Below, one piece after another: positions 42,403-52,186 of a stretch of DNA of 64,000 nt. The notes beneath the pieces were generated by a model. It did not search any database, was not told the origin of the DNA, and worked only from the letters and a program-made list of their open reading frames with translations. Source of the DNA: Peteryoungia desertarenae (GTDB lineage Bacteria > Pseudomonadota > Alphaproteobacteria > Rhizobiales > Rhizobiaceae). The stretch is taken from the NCBI RefSeq assembly GCF_005860795.2, contig NZ_CP058350.1:2076501-2140500 (forward strand), given 5' to 3'. How positions within the stretch are numbered: the first letter of the stretch is position 1; each line of letters begins with the position of its first letter. The translations under genes and the position numbers were made by a program.

Positions 42403-44739
42403 CATGAGGGCGCCATCCGCATCAGGAATACGCAGCGACACGACCGTGCCCTGACCTTCGCGGGAGCGGATGCGCAATGCTCCGCCATGCAGGGCAACGA
42501 GGGAGCGGGAAATCGCAAGGCCGAGACCCGAGCCGCCGCGTGATTTGGCATATTGGCTTTGCACCTGCTCGAACGGATTGCCGATCTTGCTGATCGCGGA
42601 TTTCGGAATGCCGATGCCGGTGTCGGCGATGGTGACGGTGATGGCGCCGTCGATCTTTCGGGCCCGAAGGGCGATACGCCCGCCTTCATCGGTGAATTTC
42701 ACGGCGTTGGACAGGATGTTGAGCAGGATCTGCTTCATCGAGCGGCGGTCGGCAACGAGGGAAAGACCGCTGGTAATCCTGGGCTCGACCGTGATCCCCT
42801 TGTCGGCGGCTGGAATGGCGGTCAGTCGCAGGCTTTCCTCGATCAGCGAGCCAAGGTCGATGGTCTCGCAGCGGATCTTCATCTGCCCGGCTTCGATCTT
42901 CGACATGTCGAGAATGTCGTTGATGACATTCAGCAGATGCTTGCCGCTCTCGTGAATGTCCTTGGCATATTCCTGATACTTGGGCGACCCGATCGGACCG
43001 AACATGCCTGCCAGCAGGATTTCCGAAAAGCCCAGGATCGCGTTGAGCGGTGTGCGAAGCTCGTGGGACATATTGGCGAGGAATTCGGATTTTGCCTTGT
43101 TGGCGGCCTCGGCGCGCTGTTTTTCCGTGAGATACTTCTCGTTGGCATCGGAAAGCGCGGTTTTCTGGCGTTCCAGGATGCGTTGGGAGGCGGACAGATC
43201 GTTGATTGTCGCCATCAGCCGCTTTTCCTGGTCGCGCAGCCGATCCTGCTGACGCTTCAGCTGGGTGATGTCGGTACCAACCGAAACGAGACCACCGTCC
43301 CGTGTCGTGCGCTCGTTGATCTGGAGCCAGCGCTCGTCGGCAAGCTGGACCTCTGTCGTGCGCGAATTGGTACCCAGATCGGGCTCGGCAATGCGCCGCT
43401 GGATGATCGGTCGCGTTGCAGCCGCCAGCACCGTGGCGCGCTCGGCGCCGGGAACAAGGACGGAATCGGGCAGCCCATAGACCTGCTGGAAATGTCCGTT
43501 GCACATCACGAGCTTGCCGTTCTTGTCCCAGAGCACAAAGGCCTCGGAGGTGCATTCGATGGCGTCTGCAAGCCGCTGATCCGCTTCGGCATAGCGCTGG
43601 GCGAGACGATGCTGCTCGGTGACATCCATGGCGATGCCGATGACATGCAGGCTGCCGGTATTGGAGGTGATCACCTGGGCGCGGGCGCGCAGCCAGACAT
43701 AATGGCCCTGGGCATGGCGCATGCGGAAGACCTGGTCGATCTGGCGCGACTTGCTGCGCCCCACCGCCCGTGCAAGCGCAAAGATATTGCCGTCGGACGG
43801 ATGCATGAGCCGCGCTGCATCAGCAAAGGAGAGCGCTTCCGTCGACGGCGGCAGGCCGAGCATTTCGAACATCGAGCGCGACCAATTGAGCTTGCGATCA
43901 GTGAGGTTGAAGTCCCAGAGGCCGCAGCGACCCCGCGACAAGGCCGTCTCGACACGAAGATGGGATTCCAGAAACCCGTCATCGGCCTCGCGGGCACGCT
44001 TTACCTGATGGAAATAGGCGTAGAGAATGCCAAGCAGCGTCAGCGCAATGGCGGCGAAGAGGGTGAGATTGAGCGAGACCTCGTTGCGCCAGAAATCCAT
44101 GACCGGCTGCAGATCATGCGCAACCAGAACAAGACCACCATCGGTTCCAAGCGATGTGACGACGGCATAAAAGGGTTTGCCGAGGATATCGACGTCCAGG
44201 GCAACGGCACGATCACCACCCTCCTTGACGGTTCCGATCTCCGGCAAGAGCGCGCCGATCGTCAGCCCGACATGGCCCGCCCCGGAAGCGGAGCTTGCAA
44301 AGATCCGCCCATTGGTGTCGACCAGCAGAACGAGCACACCATCGACGACCCGATCCTGGGGAAGGTAGGTGGCCATGGCCTGCTCGGCCATCTGGCGATC
44401 ACTGCGCGAGAAGATGTCCGCGCGGGGTGCAAGACTGGCGGCGGCAACGGCGGCAATCAGCGATGTCGTCTGATGTACGGATGTTTCCATCCGCCCGTGT
44501 TCGGAGACGATCCCGACGAAACGCGCCATGGCAACGACGGTAAGGAAGGCGAGGATGAGCAGCGGGATGGCCCGCCGCAACACGATTTCGATCACGCGCT
44601 CGCGGCGCGATGGCTCGCGATCCAGCATGGGTGTCTCATCACGCCATGCCCGACCAATCGCCCGAAAAAACGCTGAAAAGACCGACAGTTTCAGACGCAA
44701 CCGCTCATCGGCTGCGGTGACCCGCTGCACGTTCGACAT
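42382..44739 (-). CDS. pleC: PAS-domain sensor histidine kinase, PleC-type
   Basis: 785 residues. Two transmembrane helices flank a periplasmic domain, then PAS domains (CGLWDFNLTDRKLNWSRSM; AFVLWDKNGKLVMCNG) and the histidine kinase core: H box FLANMSHELRTPLNAILGF, N box ILSNAVKFTDEGG, G1 ADTGIGIP and G2 SGLGLAISRSLV. The H-box region with GMFGPIGSPKYQEYAKDIHE is characteristic of the PleC/DivJ/PdhS kinases that act on DivK and so on CtrA. In Sinorhizobium PleC is next to glnE, matching this position. The kinase/phosphatase bias cannot be read from sequence. Confidence 0.78.
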   Translation of the reverse strand: MSNVQRVTAADERLRLKLSVFSAFFRAIGRAWRDETPMLDREPSRRERVIEIVLRRAIPLLILAFLTVVAMARFVGIVSEHGRMETSVHQTTSLIAAVAAASLAPRADIFSRSDRQMAEQAMATYLPQDRVVDGVLVLLVDTNGRIFASSASGAGHVGLTIGALLPEIGTVKEGGDRAVALDVDILGKPFYAVVTSLGTDGGLVLVAHDLQPVMDFWRNEVSLNLTLFAAIALTLLGILYAYFHQVKRAREADDGFLESHLRVETALSRGRCGLWDFNLTDRKLNWSRSMFEMLGLPPSTEALSFADAARLMHPSDGNIFALARAVGRSKSRQIDQVFRMRHAQGHYVWLRARAQVITSNTGSLHVIGIAMDVTEQHRLAQRYAEADQRLADAIECTSEAFVLWDKNGKLVMCNGHFQQVYGLPDSVLVPGAERATVLAAATRPIIQRRIAEPDLGTNSRTTEVQLADERWLQINERTTRDGGLVSVGTDITQLKRQQDRLRDQEKRLMATINDLSASQRILERQKTALSDANEKYLTEKQRAEAANKAKSEFLANMSHELRTPLNAILGFSEILLAGMFGPIGSPKYQEYAKDIHESGKHLLNVINDILDMSKIEAGQMKIRCETIDLGSLIEESLRLTAIPAADKGITVEPRITSGLSLVADRRSMKQILLNILSNAVKFTDEGGRIALRARKIDGAITVTIADTGIGIPKSAISKIGNPFEQVQSQYAKSRGGSGLGLAISRSLVALHGGALRIRSREGQGTVVSLRIPDADGALMVQRKRA

Positions 44740-44969
44740 TTTTCCCGCCTTGATCCCTCGTGTGATTCGAAGCGCCGCTCGCCCGAATCTAACCTAATGA
44801 ATCAAAGGTGATTCTCCCTGTCCAGCGGGAAAAGTAATATTCTGTTAACATATTGGAAGAAGCTGATAATTCAGCATGACAAAGCACGTTCAGATTGAAT
44901 TCAGATTCCAAGGAATCGTCAAAAACGTGTTGAACTCCGCCAGTGGCTGAAATTGGCGCAAGCGCAATT
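44740..44969. other. pleC-pepN intergenic stretch
   Basis: AT-richer 230 bases holding the probable pleC promoter region and a strong palindrome CTGAAATTGGCG-CAA-GCGCAATTTCAG at 44947-44973 that overlaps the pepN stop codon and may end pepN. No gene seen. Confidence 0.5.
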
Positions 44970-47618
44970 TCAGCCTTTCAGGATGCGATCCACAATATCG
45001 CGAACGTCGTTCGACAGTTCGGAGCCGCTGGAGATGATTTGCAGGGCTTCGCGCGCGCTGTTGGCGCGGTTTGGTTCCAGCATCTGCCAGGACCGCAATG
45101 CCGTCAGCAGGCGGGCAGCCAGTTGCGGATTGCGCTGATCGATCTCCAAGACCTGCGACGCGAAGAAGTGATAGGCCTTGCCGTCTCGCCGGTTGAAGCC
45201 GGTGGGGTTGGAGAAGGCAAAGGTTCCGACGAGGGCGCGCACGCGGTTCGGGTTGGAGGCCGCATAATGCGTGCTCTTCATCAGGGTCTGGATGCGATCA
45301 AGCGTGGCCTCACCGGGAATGGTTGCCTGGATGGTGAACCATTTGTCCAGCACCAGAGCATTCGAGCCGAAGCGCTGTTCGAAATTCGCAAGAGCGGCAG
45401 CTGTTTCGCTCGAATCCGGGAAGCGATGCGCAAGAATTGTCAGCGCCTGGGCAAGATCCGTCATATTGTCAGCCTTGGCATAGGCTTCCGATGCGAGGGC
45501 CGGGCTGTTTTTCGACAGGCTGAGATAACCAAGAGCCGCGTTTCTGAGGGCGCGTCGACCGGCGCCTTCCGCGTCTGGTGTAAAGGCAGTTGAACTGGAA
45601 TGGGTCTTGAACAGAGCCTCGAACTGAGCCTCGCCGGCCTTGGCGATGGCCGCAAGCACGGCCTGACGTCCGGCGTGAATGGCATCAGGATCGGTGTCCT
45701 TGCCGATGGCTCGGGCAATATCGGACTCGGACGGCAGGGTGAGCGCCTGGGCGCGGAAGGCGGGCTCAAGAGCTTCATTGGCGGCAATTGCCAGGAGCGA
45801 GGACAACAGAGATGGCTCGACGGCAACCGCATCGCCCTTGGCTGCAGCCGAGGCAGCAGCGGTCAAGCTCGGCAGGGCCATATCGGTAATTGCCTGCCAG
45901 CGTGAGAAGAGATCGCCTTCATGGCGGGCAATATGGGCCAGATCCTCGTTGGACTGGTTGAAATGCAGCACGACAGGCGCCGAGAAACCGCGATTGAGGG
46001 AAACGACGGGGCGCGAGGTGACGCCTGAGAAGACAAAGGTCTGGCTGCGTTCGCTGAGATGCAAGACGTTACCGGTGACAGTTCCGCCTGAAATCGCTGT
46101 CGCCGTCAGTTCAGAACCATCATGGCAGAGAAGGGCGAAGGAAAGCGGAACATGCATCGGCTCCTTGGTCGCCTGGCCCGGCGTGGCGGGGACCATCTGA
46201 TCGAGCGAAAGCGACAGGGTCGCGGCATTTGCGTCATAGCTCGTGGAAACGGTGATGTGCGGAGTTCCGGCCTGGGAATACCATAGCGCGAACTGCGACA
46301 AATCCTTGCCGCTGGCATCTTCGAAGCACTTGACGAAATCCTCGACCGTTGCGGCATCGCCGTCATGGCGTTCGAAGTAGAGGTCCATGCCCTTCTTGAA
46401 GTCTTCGGCCCCGAGGATCGTCGCAATCATCCGCGTGACTTCCGAGCCCTTTTCATAGACCGTCGTCGTGTAGAAGTTGTTGATCTCGCGATAGGTGTTC
46501 GGGCGAACCGGATGGGCGAGCGGACCGGCATCCTCGGGGAATTGCTCCGAGCGCAGATGGCGAACTTCCGCGATGCGCTTGACGGCGCGAGAGCGCATGT
46601 CAGCCGAGAATTCGTGGTCGCGATAGACGGTCAGACCTTCTTTCAGGCAGAGCTGGAACCAGTCGCGGCAGGTGATGCGATTGCCGGTCCAGTTGTGGAA
46701 ATATTCATGGGCAATGATCGCCTCGATATTCGCATAATCCTGGTCGGTCGCGGTCTCGGGGTCGGCAAGCACATATTTGTCGTTGAAGATGTTGAGGCCC
46801 TTGTTTTCCATGGCCCCCATGTTGAAGTCGGAAACGGCGACGATCATGAAGATATCGAGGTCGTATTCACGACCGAAAACCTCTTCGTCCCATTTCATCG
46901 AGCGCTTCAGCGCATCCATGGCATAGGCAGCCCTCGGCTCCTTGCCGTGCTCGACATAGATCTTCAGCGTCACGTCGCGACCGGACATGGTGGTGAAGGT
47001 GTCTTCGACGACACCCAGATCACCTGCCACCAGCGCGAAGAGATAGCTGGGTTTCGGATGCGGGTCGAACCAAGCGGCAAAATGCTTGCCTTCGCCATAA
47101 CCGGCGCCACCGAGATAGTTGCCATTGGACAGGAGCAGGGGATTGGCGTCCTTGTCGGCGATGATGTTGATTGTATAGACCGACAGCACATCCGGACGGT
47201 CCGGGAAATAGGTGATGCGGCGGAAGCCCTCGGCCTCGCACTGGGTGCAGTAGATGCCGTTCGACCGGTAGAGGCCCATCAGCTGGGTATTGGCTTCCGG
47301 ATTGATTTGCGTCGTAATGGTGATCTCGAATGGCTCCGAGGCTGGCAGATCGCGAATGGTCAGGCTGTCGGCGGTTGCCGTGTAACGCGCGGGATCCATC
47401 TCGATCTGGTCGAAAAGGAGGCTCGTCATCGTCAGGTCGTCGCCATCCAGAACCAGCGGTACCGATGGCGCAACCCCTTCTCTGCGATGAAAGATCAGAC
47501 GGGCTTCGACCTTGGTTTCTGTCGGGTCCAGTTCAAAGGTCAGATCGACACGTTCCAGAACAAAGTCGGTTGGGCGATAATCTGCCAGATGAATTGTCCG
47601 GCCCGTTTCTGTGCGCAT
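44970..47618 (-). CDS. pepN: Aminopeptidase N (M1 family)
   Basis: 882 residues. Zinc metallopeptidase removing N-terminal residues from peptides: substrate-N-terminus motif NMGAMENKGLNIFN, zinc site HEYFHNWTGNRI with the third ligand Glu in WFQLCLKEGLT, and a C-terminal PepN-type alpha-helical domain including NAVRALVGTFAFSNPTGFNRRDG-like sequence. E. coli-type PepN length (~870-880) agrees. Probably cytoplasmic; no signal peptide. Third gene in the conserved glnE-pleC-pepN order. Confidence 0.95.
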   Translation of the reverse strand: MRTETGRTIHLADYRPTDFVLERVDLTFELDPTETKVEARLIFHRREGVAPSVPLVLDGDDLTMTSLLFDQIEMDPARYTATADSLTIRDLPASEPFEITITTQINPEANTQLMGLYRSNGIYCTQCEAEGFRRITYFPDRPDVLSVYTINIIADKDANPLLLSNGNYLGGAGYGEGKHFAAWFDPHPKPSYLFALVAGDLGVVEDTFTTMSGRDVTLKIYVEHGKEPRAAYAMDALKRSMKWDEEVFGREYDLDIFMIVAVSDFNMGAMENKGLNIFNDKYVLADPETATDQDYANIEAIIAHEYFHNWTGNRITCRDWFQLCLKEGLTVYRDHEFSADMRSRAVKRIAEVRHLRSEQFPEDAGPLAHPVRPNTYREINNFYTTTVYEKGSEVTRMIATILGAEDFKKGMDLYFERHDGDAATVEDFVKCFEDASGKDLSQFALWYSQAGTPHITVSTSYDANAATLSLSLDQMVPATPGQATKEPMHVPLSFALLCHDGSELTATAISGGTVTGNVLHLSERSQTFVFSGVTSRPVVSLNRGFSAPVVLHFNQSNEDLAHIARHEGDLFSRWQAITDMALPSLTAAASAAAKGDAVAVEPSLLSSLLAIAANEALEPAFRAQALTLPSESDIARAIGKDTDPDAIHAGRQAVLAAIAKAGEAQFEALFKTHSSSTAFTPDAEGAGRRALRNAALGYLSLSKNSPALASEAYAKADNMTDLAQALTILAHRFPDSSETAAALANFEQRFGSNALVLDKWFTIQATIPGEATLDRIQTLMKSTHYAASNPNRVRALVGTFAFSNPTGFNRRDGKAYHFFASQVLEIDQRNPQLAARLLTALRSWQMLEPNRANSAREALQIISSGSELSNDVRDIVDRILKG

Positions 47619-47918
47619 TTGCTGTCCTGATTGCTTCGAGACACGGTCCCCGTGAGATGCAAATGACGGTTTTCATTTCGTCACCTGGAAGACCTGATCG
47701 CGGCGGATGATTGCACCAATTCCTGAACGATTGTTAAAACGAAGCAGACATTCCCCGGCCTTTTTCGCAAATTTTCTTAAATTATGAACAACAGTGCCGA
47801 AGCGGCCAATCCCCATGGGCGCCGATAAAGCAGAAGTGACCTTTGGTGCTTCGGCTAGACCAGAAAAAGTCACGTTAAGACTGTCGAATGGCCCAGAAAA
47901 TCCAAACAGAGGATCACT
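47619..47918. other. pepN upstream region
   Basis: 300 bases upstream of pepN (read on the minus strand). AT-richer than coding sequence, presumably with the pepN promoter. No convincing gene or repeat seen. Confidence 0.4.
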
Positions 47919-48304
47919 TTAACGAAAGCTTGTTAAGCGGATCGTCATCCGAAACTGTCTGTCGCCGTGTTGCAGCGGAAAATGGCTGTAGAGCCGCCCG
48001 GGTCGATTGCCCCAGATGACACCCCGTGGCCCGTCCGCCAGCAAGACGCTTGTCTCGTCCAGAACGACTTCGGACAGCCTGGATTCCTTTCCCCCAATTG
48101 CCTGGTCGCGGTCGCCTCAATCAATCCGTTGATCGCAAGAAGCCATTTCTGGCGGACAATATGGGCATTCTCTCCGCTGCAATTCTCAAGGTCTCCGCCG
48201 ATGCTCTTCGTAATCACACCCATTGTGCCCGGCGTGGCAATCAGGCCAGAGCTAGAAACTCGATTAGGCGCTGTGCTGAATGGCTGTTGGAAGGCTTCGG
48301 TCAC
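47919..48304 (-). pseudogene. Small hypothetical gene with 1-base frameshift
   Basis: GTG 48304 with GGGAGAG about eight bases upstream opens MTEAFQQPFSTAPNRVSSSG and continues in good codon usage through ENAHIVRQKWLLAINGLIE to a run of five G on the minus strand (plus-strand C5, 48091-48095). Restoring one G moves translation into the frame GGKESRLSEVVLDETS ... RLYSHFPLQHGDRQFRMTIR, ending TAA at 47919-47921. Both halves have GC-rich third positions. The intact product would be about 128 residues. Not recognised; either a real pseudogene or a homopolymer sequencing error. Confidence 0.5.
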
Positions 48305-48591
48305 AGCAGGCTCTCCCGGTAGGCGAACGAGGGAAAGAATTGGACGTCGGCGAATGTCAGGCGGCGGATCCAGAGCAAGCGGCAAAACCAATTAACTGAG
48401 AGCAATTGATTTCGCACGAAAGGGTGATGTTTGCTTGTGCTGCTTTTAAATCCGGGAGGGTTGACGGTGGAACGCCTCTTGTCTCGCCGGAGGTGACCTG
48501 TCAGGTTTGGGCGTCGTGAGTCATTTCGTGCTCGCGCCAACGATAGATACCTGCTGTCTGGTATTGCTGATACGCGGTAAAGCCCATTCCG
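48305..48591. other. Gene-free stretch before DMT transporter
   Basis: 287 bases. No gene or repeat convincingly recognised. Confidence 0.35.
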
Positions 48592-49527
48592 ATGCCCCCT
48601 TCAGACATCAATCCGCTGCGCGGAATCCTCCTCAAGGTCATGTCCATTGCTGTCTTCGTGGGCATGCAGACTTTCATCAAGCTTGCAGGGGAGGGCATTC
48701 CCGCCGGTCAGATCACCTTCTACCGGTCGGCATTCGCGCTCGTTCCGATCATCCTTTACCTCGCCTGGCGACAGGAACTGCGCGCAGGCTTCCAGACGAA
48801 TAACCTCCTGGGCCATATCAAGCGCGGTTTGCTGGGTGTCGCGGCCATGGGAACAGGCTTTTACGGTCTTGTTCACCTGCCGCTGCCCGACTGGATCGCA
48901 CTTGGCTATGCCATGCCCCTGATCGCGGTCATTTTCGCGGCACTCTTTCTGGGGGAGAAGGTGCGCCTCTATCGCTGGACGGCTGTTCTGATCGGCCTCG
49001 TCGGGGTGTCCATCATATCCTATCCGAAGCTGACCGTGCTGGCTGACGGCGACCTCATGGCCTCTCCGGCAGCCTTGGGCGCCGTTGCCGTTCTGGTTTC
49101 GGCAGCCCTTGGTGCGGCTGCAATGCTGCAGGTTCGGCAGCTGGTGCGCGATGAAAAGACCGCGACCATCGTGCTCTATTTCTCGATCACCGCTTCCGTG
49201 CTCTCAGCCTTCACATGGTTTTTCGGCTGGAGCGAATTGTCCTGGCAGCAATTGGCGATGATGGTGATGGCCGGTTTCTGCGGCGGCCTGGGGCAGATCC
49301 TGCTGACTGAGAGTTACCGTTTTGCCGATGTCTCCACCATCGCGCCGTTCGAATACTGCTCGATCATCCTCGGCTCCGTGGTTGCCTATGTGCTGTTTTC
49401 AGAAGTGCCGACGTCAACAACCCTGATCGGCGCAGGGATCGTTGTCTCTGCGGGGATATTCATCATTTTTCGCGAACATAAGCTTGGGCTCGAGCGTCGT
49501 GCCGCCCGCAAGGCCTCAACGCCGTGA
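48592..49527 (+). CDS. DMT-superfamily (EamA) transporter
   Basis: 311 residues with about ten hydrophobic segments arranged as two EamA repeats (ILLKVMSIAVFVGMQTFIKLAGEGIPAGQITFYRSAF start; FADVSTIAPFEYCSIILGSVVAYVLF in the second). DMT/EamA proteins export small metabolites such as amino acids. The substrate is unknown. The start ATG 48592 is the most upstream; a later ATG at 48640 has a better AAGG but would cut into the first helix. It converges with the MFS gene. Confidence 0.8.
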   Translation: MPPSDINPLRGILLKVMSIAVFVGMQTFIKLAGEGIPAGQITFYRSAFALVPIILYLAWRQELRAGFQTNNLLGHIKRGLLGVAAMGTGFYGLVHLPLPDWIALGYAMPLIAVIFAALFLGEKVRLYRWTAVLIGLVGVSIISYPKLTVLADGDLMASPAALGAVAVLVSAALGAAAMLQVRQLVRDEKTATIVLYFSITASVLSAFTWFFGWSELSWQQLAMMVMAGFCGGLGQILLTESYRFADVSTIAPFEYCSIILGSVVAYVLFSEVPTSTTLIGAGIVVSAGIFIIFREHKLGLERRAARKASTP

Positions 49528-49545
49528 ACGCGGCACGGCGTTGAG
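49515..49545. terminator. Bidirectional terminator hairpin
   Basis: CTCAACGCCGTG (49515-49526), loop AACGCGG, CACGGCGTTGAG (49534-49545): a 12-bp perfect stem between two convergent transporter genes, overlapping the stop of the first. No long T tract on either side. Confidence 0.65.
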
Positions 49546-49553
49546 ATTTGGCT

Positions 49554-50828
49554 CTAGAGCAGTCTCGGTTCGACTTCGTCTTCCGCATTGAGCGCTGCAT
49601 TCGGCACGCTCGCCGGATCGGTACCCTGGAGCGGGATCGGCATGGCCTGGAAGTCGCTTTTTTCCTCAAGGGCAGGGCCTTCGCTCGGAAGGCGGCGGGT
49701 GATACGCCACGTCGCATAGCCGGCATAGAGCGCAAAGGCACAGGCAAGGAACCAGATCAGGGCATTCGGCCCCGTGAGTTGCATGAGACTGCCTGCCATC
49801 AGCGGCCCCGTCACCGTACCCAGTCCGTAGAGGATCATGATCGCGCTGGAAATCGTCACATATTCATGCGGTTCGGCAAGGTCATTGGCATGGGCGACAT
49901 TGAGCGAATAGACCGGGTAGAGCACGGTCCCGACAAAGAAGCCGGCAACATAGATCATCAGCGTGTTTTCGCGATCGAACATCATCATCAGCAGGCAGGC
50001 GGCGACACCGAAGAGCCCCGCGCCGATCATGACGAAACGCCTGTCGATTCTGTCGGACAGCTTGCCGATGGGAACCTGCGAAAGAGAGCCGCCAGCGAGA
50101 ATCACGGCAAGCAGGGTGGCGCCTTCCGCCGTCGTCATGCCGATGTTCTGGGAATAGACACCGCCAAGGCTGCCCCATGTTCCCGACAGCGCCCCGGACA
50201 GAAGCGAGCCGAAAAAGGCGAGTGGCGAGCGGTAATAGAGCCTTTTCAGATCGAAGCGGGCCTCGGCAATGGGATTGGGGGATTTTGCTGTCGACAGCGC
50301 CACCGGAAACATCGCTAGCGAGAAGATCAGGGCACAGATGACGAAAAGCGTCGTGGTGGCGGGATCGCCAAAAGGCACGATGTACTGACCGGCAATGGAG
50401 CCGACCAGCGCCGTCACCATATAGACCGAGAACGTGGCACCGCGCGTATCATTGGTCACCTGCTCGTTCAGCCAGCTTTCGATCAACAGGTAGGCGCCTG
50501 CAATGGCAAAGCCCGAGAGGCCGCGGAAGATCATCCAGGCCCACCACTCCACAATCAGCGCACAGAGCAGGATGGACACCGTCAGCAAGGTGATCAGCGC
50601 GCCGAAAACGCGAACATGCCCAACCCGGCGCACGAAAATCGGCGTGATGATGCAGGACATGGTGAAGCCGAACGTATAGCCGGTCGCGATGACCGAGATG
50701 GTGAATGTCGACCATCCCTCCGAAAGCGAGCGAATTGGCAGCAGAAAGTTCATCAGGCCGAAGCCCACCATCATCAGCAATGTCGACAGCATGAGTGCTG
50801 CGATCGAGGCGAGACTGGCGAACATCAA
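49554..50828 (-). CDS. MFS transporter
   Basis: 424 residues, 12 predicted helices. Major facilitator pattern: a Gly-rich first helix region, GGSLSQVPIGKLSDRIDRR as the conserved loop 2-3-like signature (here in the second half), and a symmetrical membrane layout. C-terminal acidic tail. Substrate not deducible; drug or metabolite efflux is common. It converges with the DMT gene through a hairpin. Confidence 0.85.
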   Translation of the reverse strand: MMFASLASIAALMLSTLLMMVGFGLMNFLLPIRSLSEGWSTFTISVIATGYTFGFTMSCIITPIFVRRVGHVRVFGALITLLTVSILLCALIVEWWAWMIFRGLSGFAIAGAYLLIESWLNEQVTNDTRGATFSVYMVTALVGSIAGQYIVPFGDPATTTLFVICALIFSLAMFPVALSTAKSPNPIAEARFDLKRLYYRSPLAFFGSLLSGALSGTWGSLGGVYSQNIGMTTAEGATLLAVILAGGSLSQVPIGKLSDRIDRRFVMIGAGLFGVAACLLMMMFDRENTLMIYVAGFFVGTVLYPVYSLNVAHANDLAEPHEYVTISSAIMILYGLGTVTGPLMAGSLMQLTGPNALIWFLACAFALYAGYATWRITRRLPSEGPALEEKSDFQAMPIPLQGTDPASVPNAALNAEDEVEPRLL

Positions 50829-51054
50829 GGACCTATGGGGTTGCTCGAAGCACCAAATGTGCCTCTTCTGGCCAGCAGATGACGGATTGAAAGCGACTTA
50901 GCAAGCCGCAATGCTGGTCTTGGAACTTCAGTTTATATCCGCACTGCAACAATAATATATTGAATTTGCATCACCATCTCATCTAACATCGGTACTGGAC
51001 GTCGGAAACTTCGCGTTTGAAAAGTGGATGAAATAGGTCGCTTAATTGATTTCC

Positions 51055-51074
51055 GTCATGCAGTGGTCATGCAG
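51055..51074. promoter_or_regulatory. Direct repeat GTCATGCAG x2 (11-bp period)
   Basis: GTCATGCAG at 51055-51063 and again at 51066-51074, one helical turn apart, 48 bases before the start of the winged-helix gene. A possible operator; the 50829-51121 gap otherwise shows AT-rich sequence and no gene. Confidence 0.35.
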
Positions 51075-51121
51075 CATTCGCAGTTGTCTGATCACCGTAC
51101 CGATTGCAAGAGGTGATGCCG

Positions 51122-52012
51122 ATGAGTCTATCGGTTGACGAAATCGCAGCAAGTCCGGTCTTTGCAGAGGCCTTGCGCAGTTTTGCATCCAAGATGCGGC
51201 TACAATTTGACGAAAGTCCGCGTCTTGCGCGGATGCTGGCCTCCCACCAGCGTTGGCTGCTGAGCCAGTCTGCCTTTGCCCTTCATCTCGAATATGATCC
51301 GTCCAAGCCCGGCAGCGGACTGACGACGACGAATCTTCGCGAAATCATCACGGTGAACAACGCGGCCAGCCGCAACACGGTCCTGAACTATCTGGACCAG
51401 CTGTTGAGTTATCGTTTCGTGAGGCTTGCGGGCGACAGCAATCGGCGGCCTCGCCGCTACGAAGCAACGGAAGTCTCGCATGATGCGATGTTTCGCTGGG
51501 TCGTGGCTAACCTGGCGGTCCTGGATGCGATCGACGGCGGCAGACGGGAAGAGCGGATCAGGCAGGCCCCCGACCTTTTCCGCCAGTTGCAGCCGCAGAT
51601 TGCCCATCGTGCGGCCTATGACCAGCGCTGGGTCAATCCGCCCGAGCGCGTGGCGCTTTTTCTGTGGACGGAGGCGGGCGGGCTCGTCATGGATGAACTG
51701 ATCCGCCGGGCCACCGAGATTGTTCCGGGTGTCGACGGTTATGACCTGGGCAAGCTTGAGGCGCGGGTGCTGGCCGAGCATTTCATGATTTCGAGAACAC
51801 ATCTGCAGCGCCTGTTGCGCCGTTCGGTCGAGATCGGTGGACTGTCTGTCTATGGCCCCCAGAAGAACCATTACATCCTGGCCAAGGACTTCCTCACCGA
51901 ATACCGCTACTGGCAGGCCGTGAAATTCGCCCTTGTCGATGAGGCCTACGAAGCGGTCTGCGGGCCAGCTCTCACGCAAAAACCAGTGATCTCCCGCACG
52001 GCAGAGATCTGA
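51122..52012 (+). CDS. Winged-helix DNA-binding protein candidate
   Basis: 296 residues. An N-terminal region (EIITVNNAASRNTVLNYLDQLLSYRFVRLAGD) looks like a helix-turn-helix/wing in which a regulator distinguishes promoter DNA, and a second helix pair LAEHFMISRTHLQRLLRRS near residue 230 resembles another winged helix. No membrane segment. The start ATG 51122 has AGAGGTG at good spacing. Not an obvious member of LysR, GntR or AraC families; conserved in rhizobia by my recollection but unassigned. Confidence 0.6.
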   Translation: MSLSVDEIAASPVFAEALRSFASKMRLQFDESPRLARMLASHQRWLLSQSAFALHLEYDPSKPGSGLTTTNLREIITVNNAASRNTVLNYLDQLLSYRFVRLAGDSNRRPRRYEATEVSHDAMFRWVVANLAVLDAIDGGRREERIRQAPDLFRQLQPQIAHRAAYDQRWVNPPERVALFLWTEAGGLVMDELIRRATEIVPGVDGYDLGKLEARVLAEHFMISRTHLQRLLRRSVEIGGLSVYGPQKNHYILAKDFLTEYRYWQAVKFALVDEAYEAVCGPALTQKPVISRTAEI

Positions 52013-52027
52013 CGCGCGGGATTTTGA

Positions 52028-52186
52028 TCAAAACAGAGGGGCTGGAGCGGCCTGAGCCTGGCGGCGCGACAGGGCTGCCTGGCGCTCGCTTGCAGCCCGG
52101 GTAAAGGCCGCTGACGCATTGATGGCGTTCCCGATCTGCTCGAAACTCTGGCGAAGGGTCCCCAAGGGCTGAATGCTGAGTTTCAT
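52028..52186 (-). CDS. Small hypothetical protein (52 residues)
   Basis: Starts MKLSIQPLGTLRQSFEQIGN with GGAGAG just upstream of ATG 52186, and continues as one amphipathic helix with an alanine/glutamine-rich tail (RRQAQAAPAPLF). Convergent with the preceding regulator. No family recognised. Confidence 0.5.
   Translation of the reverse strand: MKLSIQPLGTLRQSFEQIGNAINASAAFTRAASERQAALSRRQAQAAPAPLF

Noticed and set aside
42553..44676. 707-residue plus-strand frame opposite pleC
   Set aside because: Antisense of a histidine kinase with all conserved boxes; typical high-GC shadow frame.
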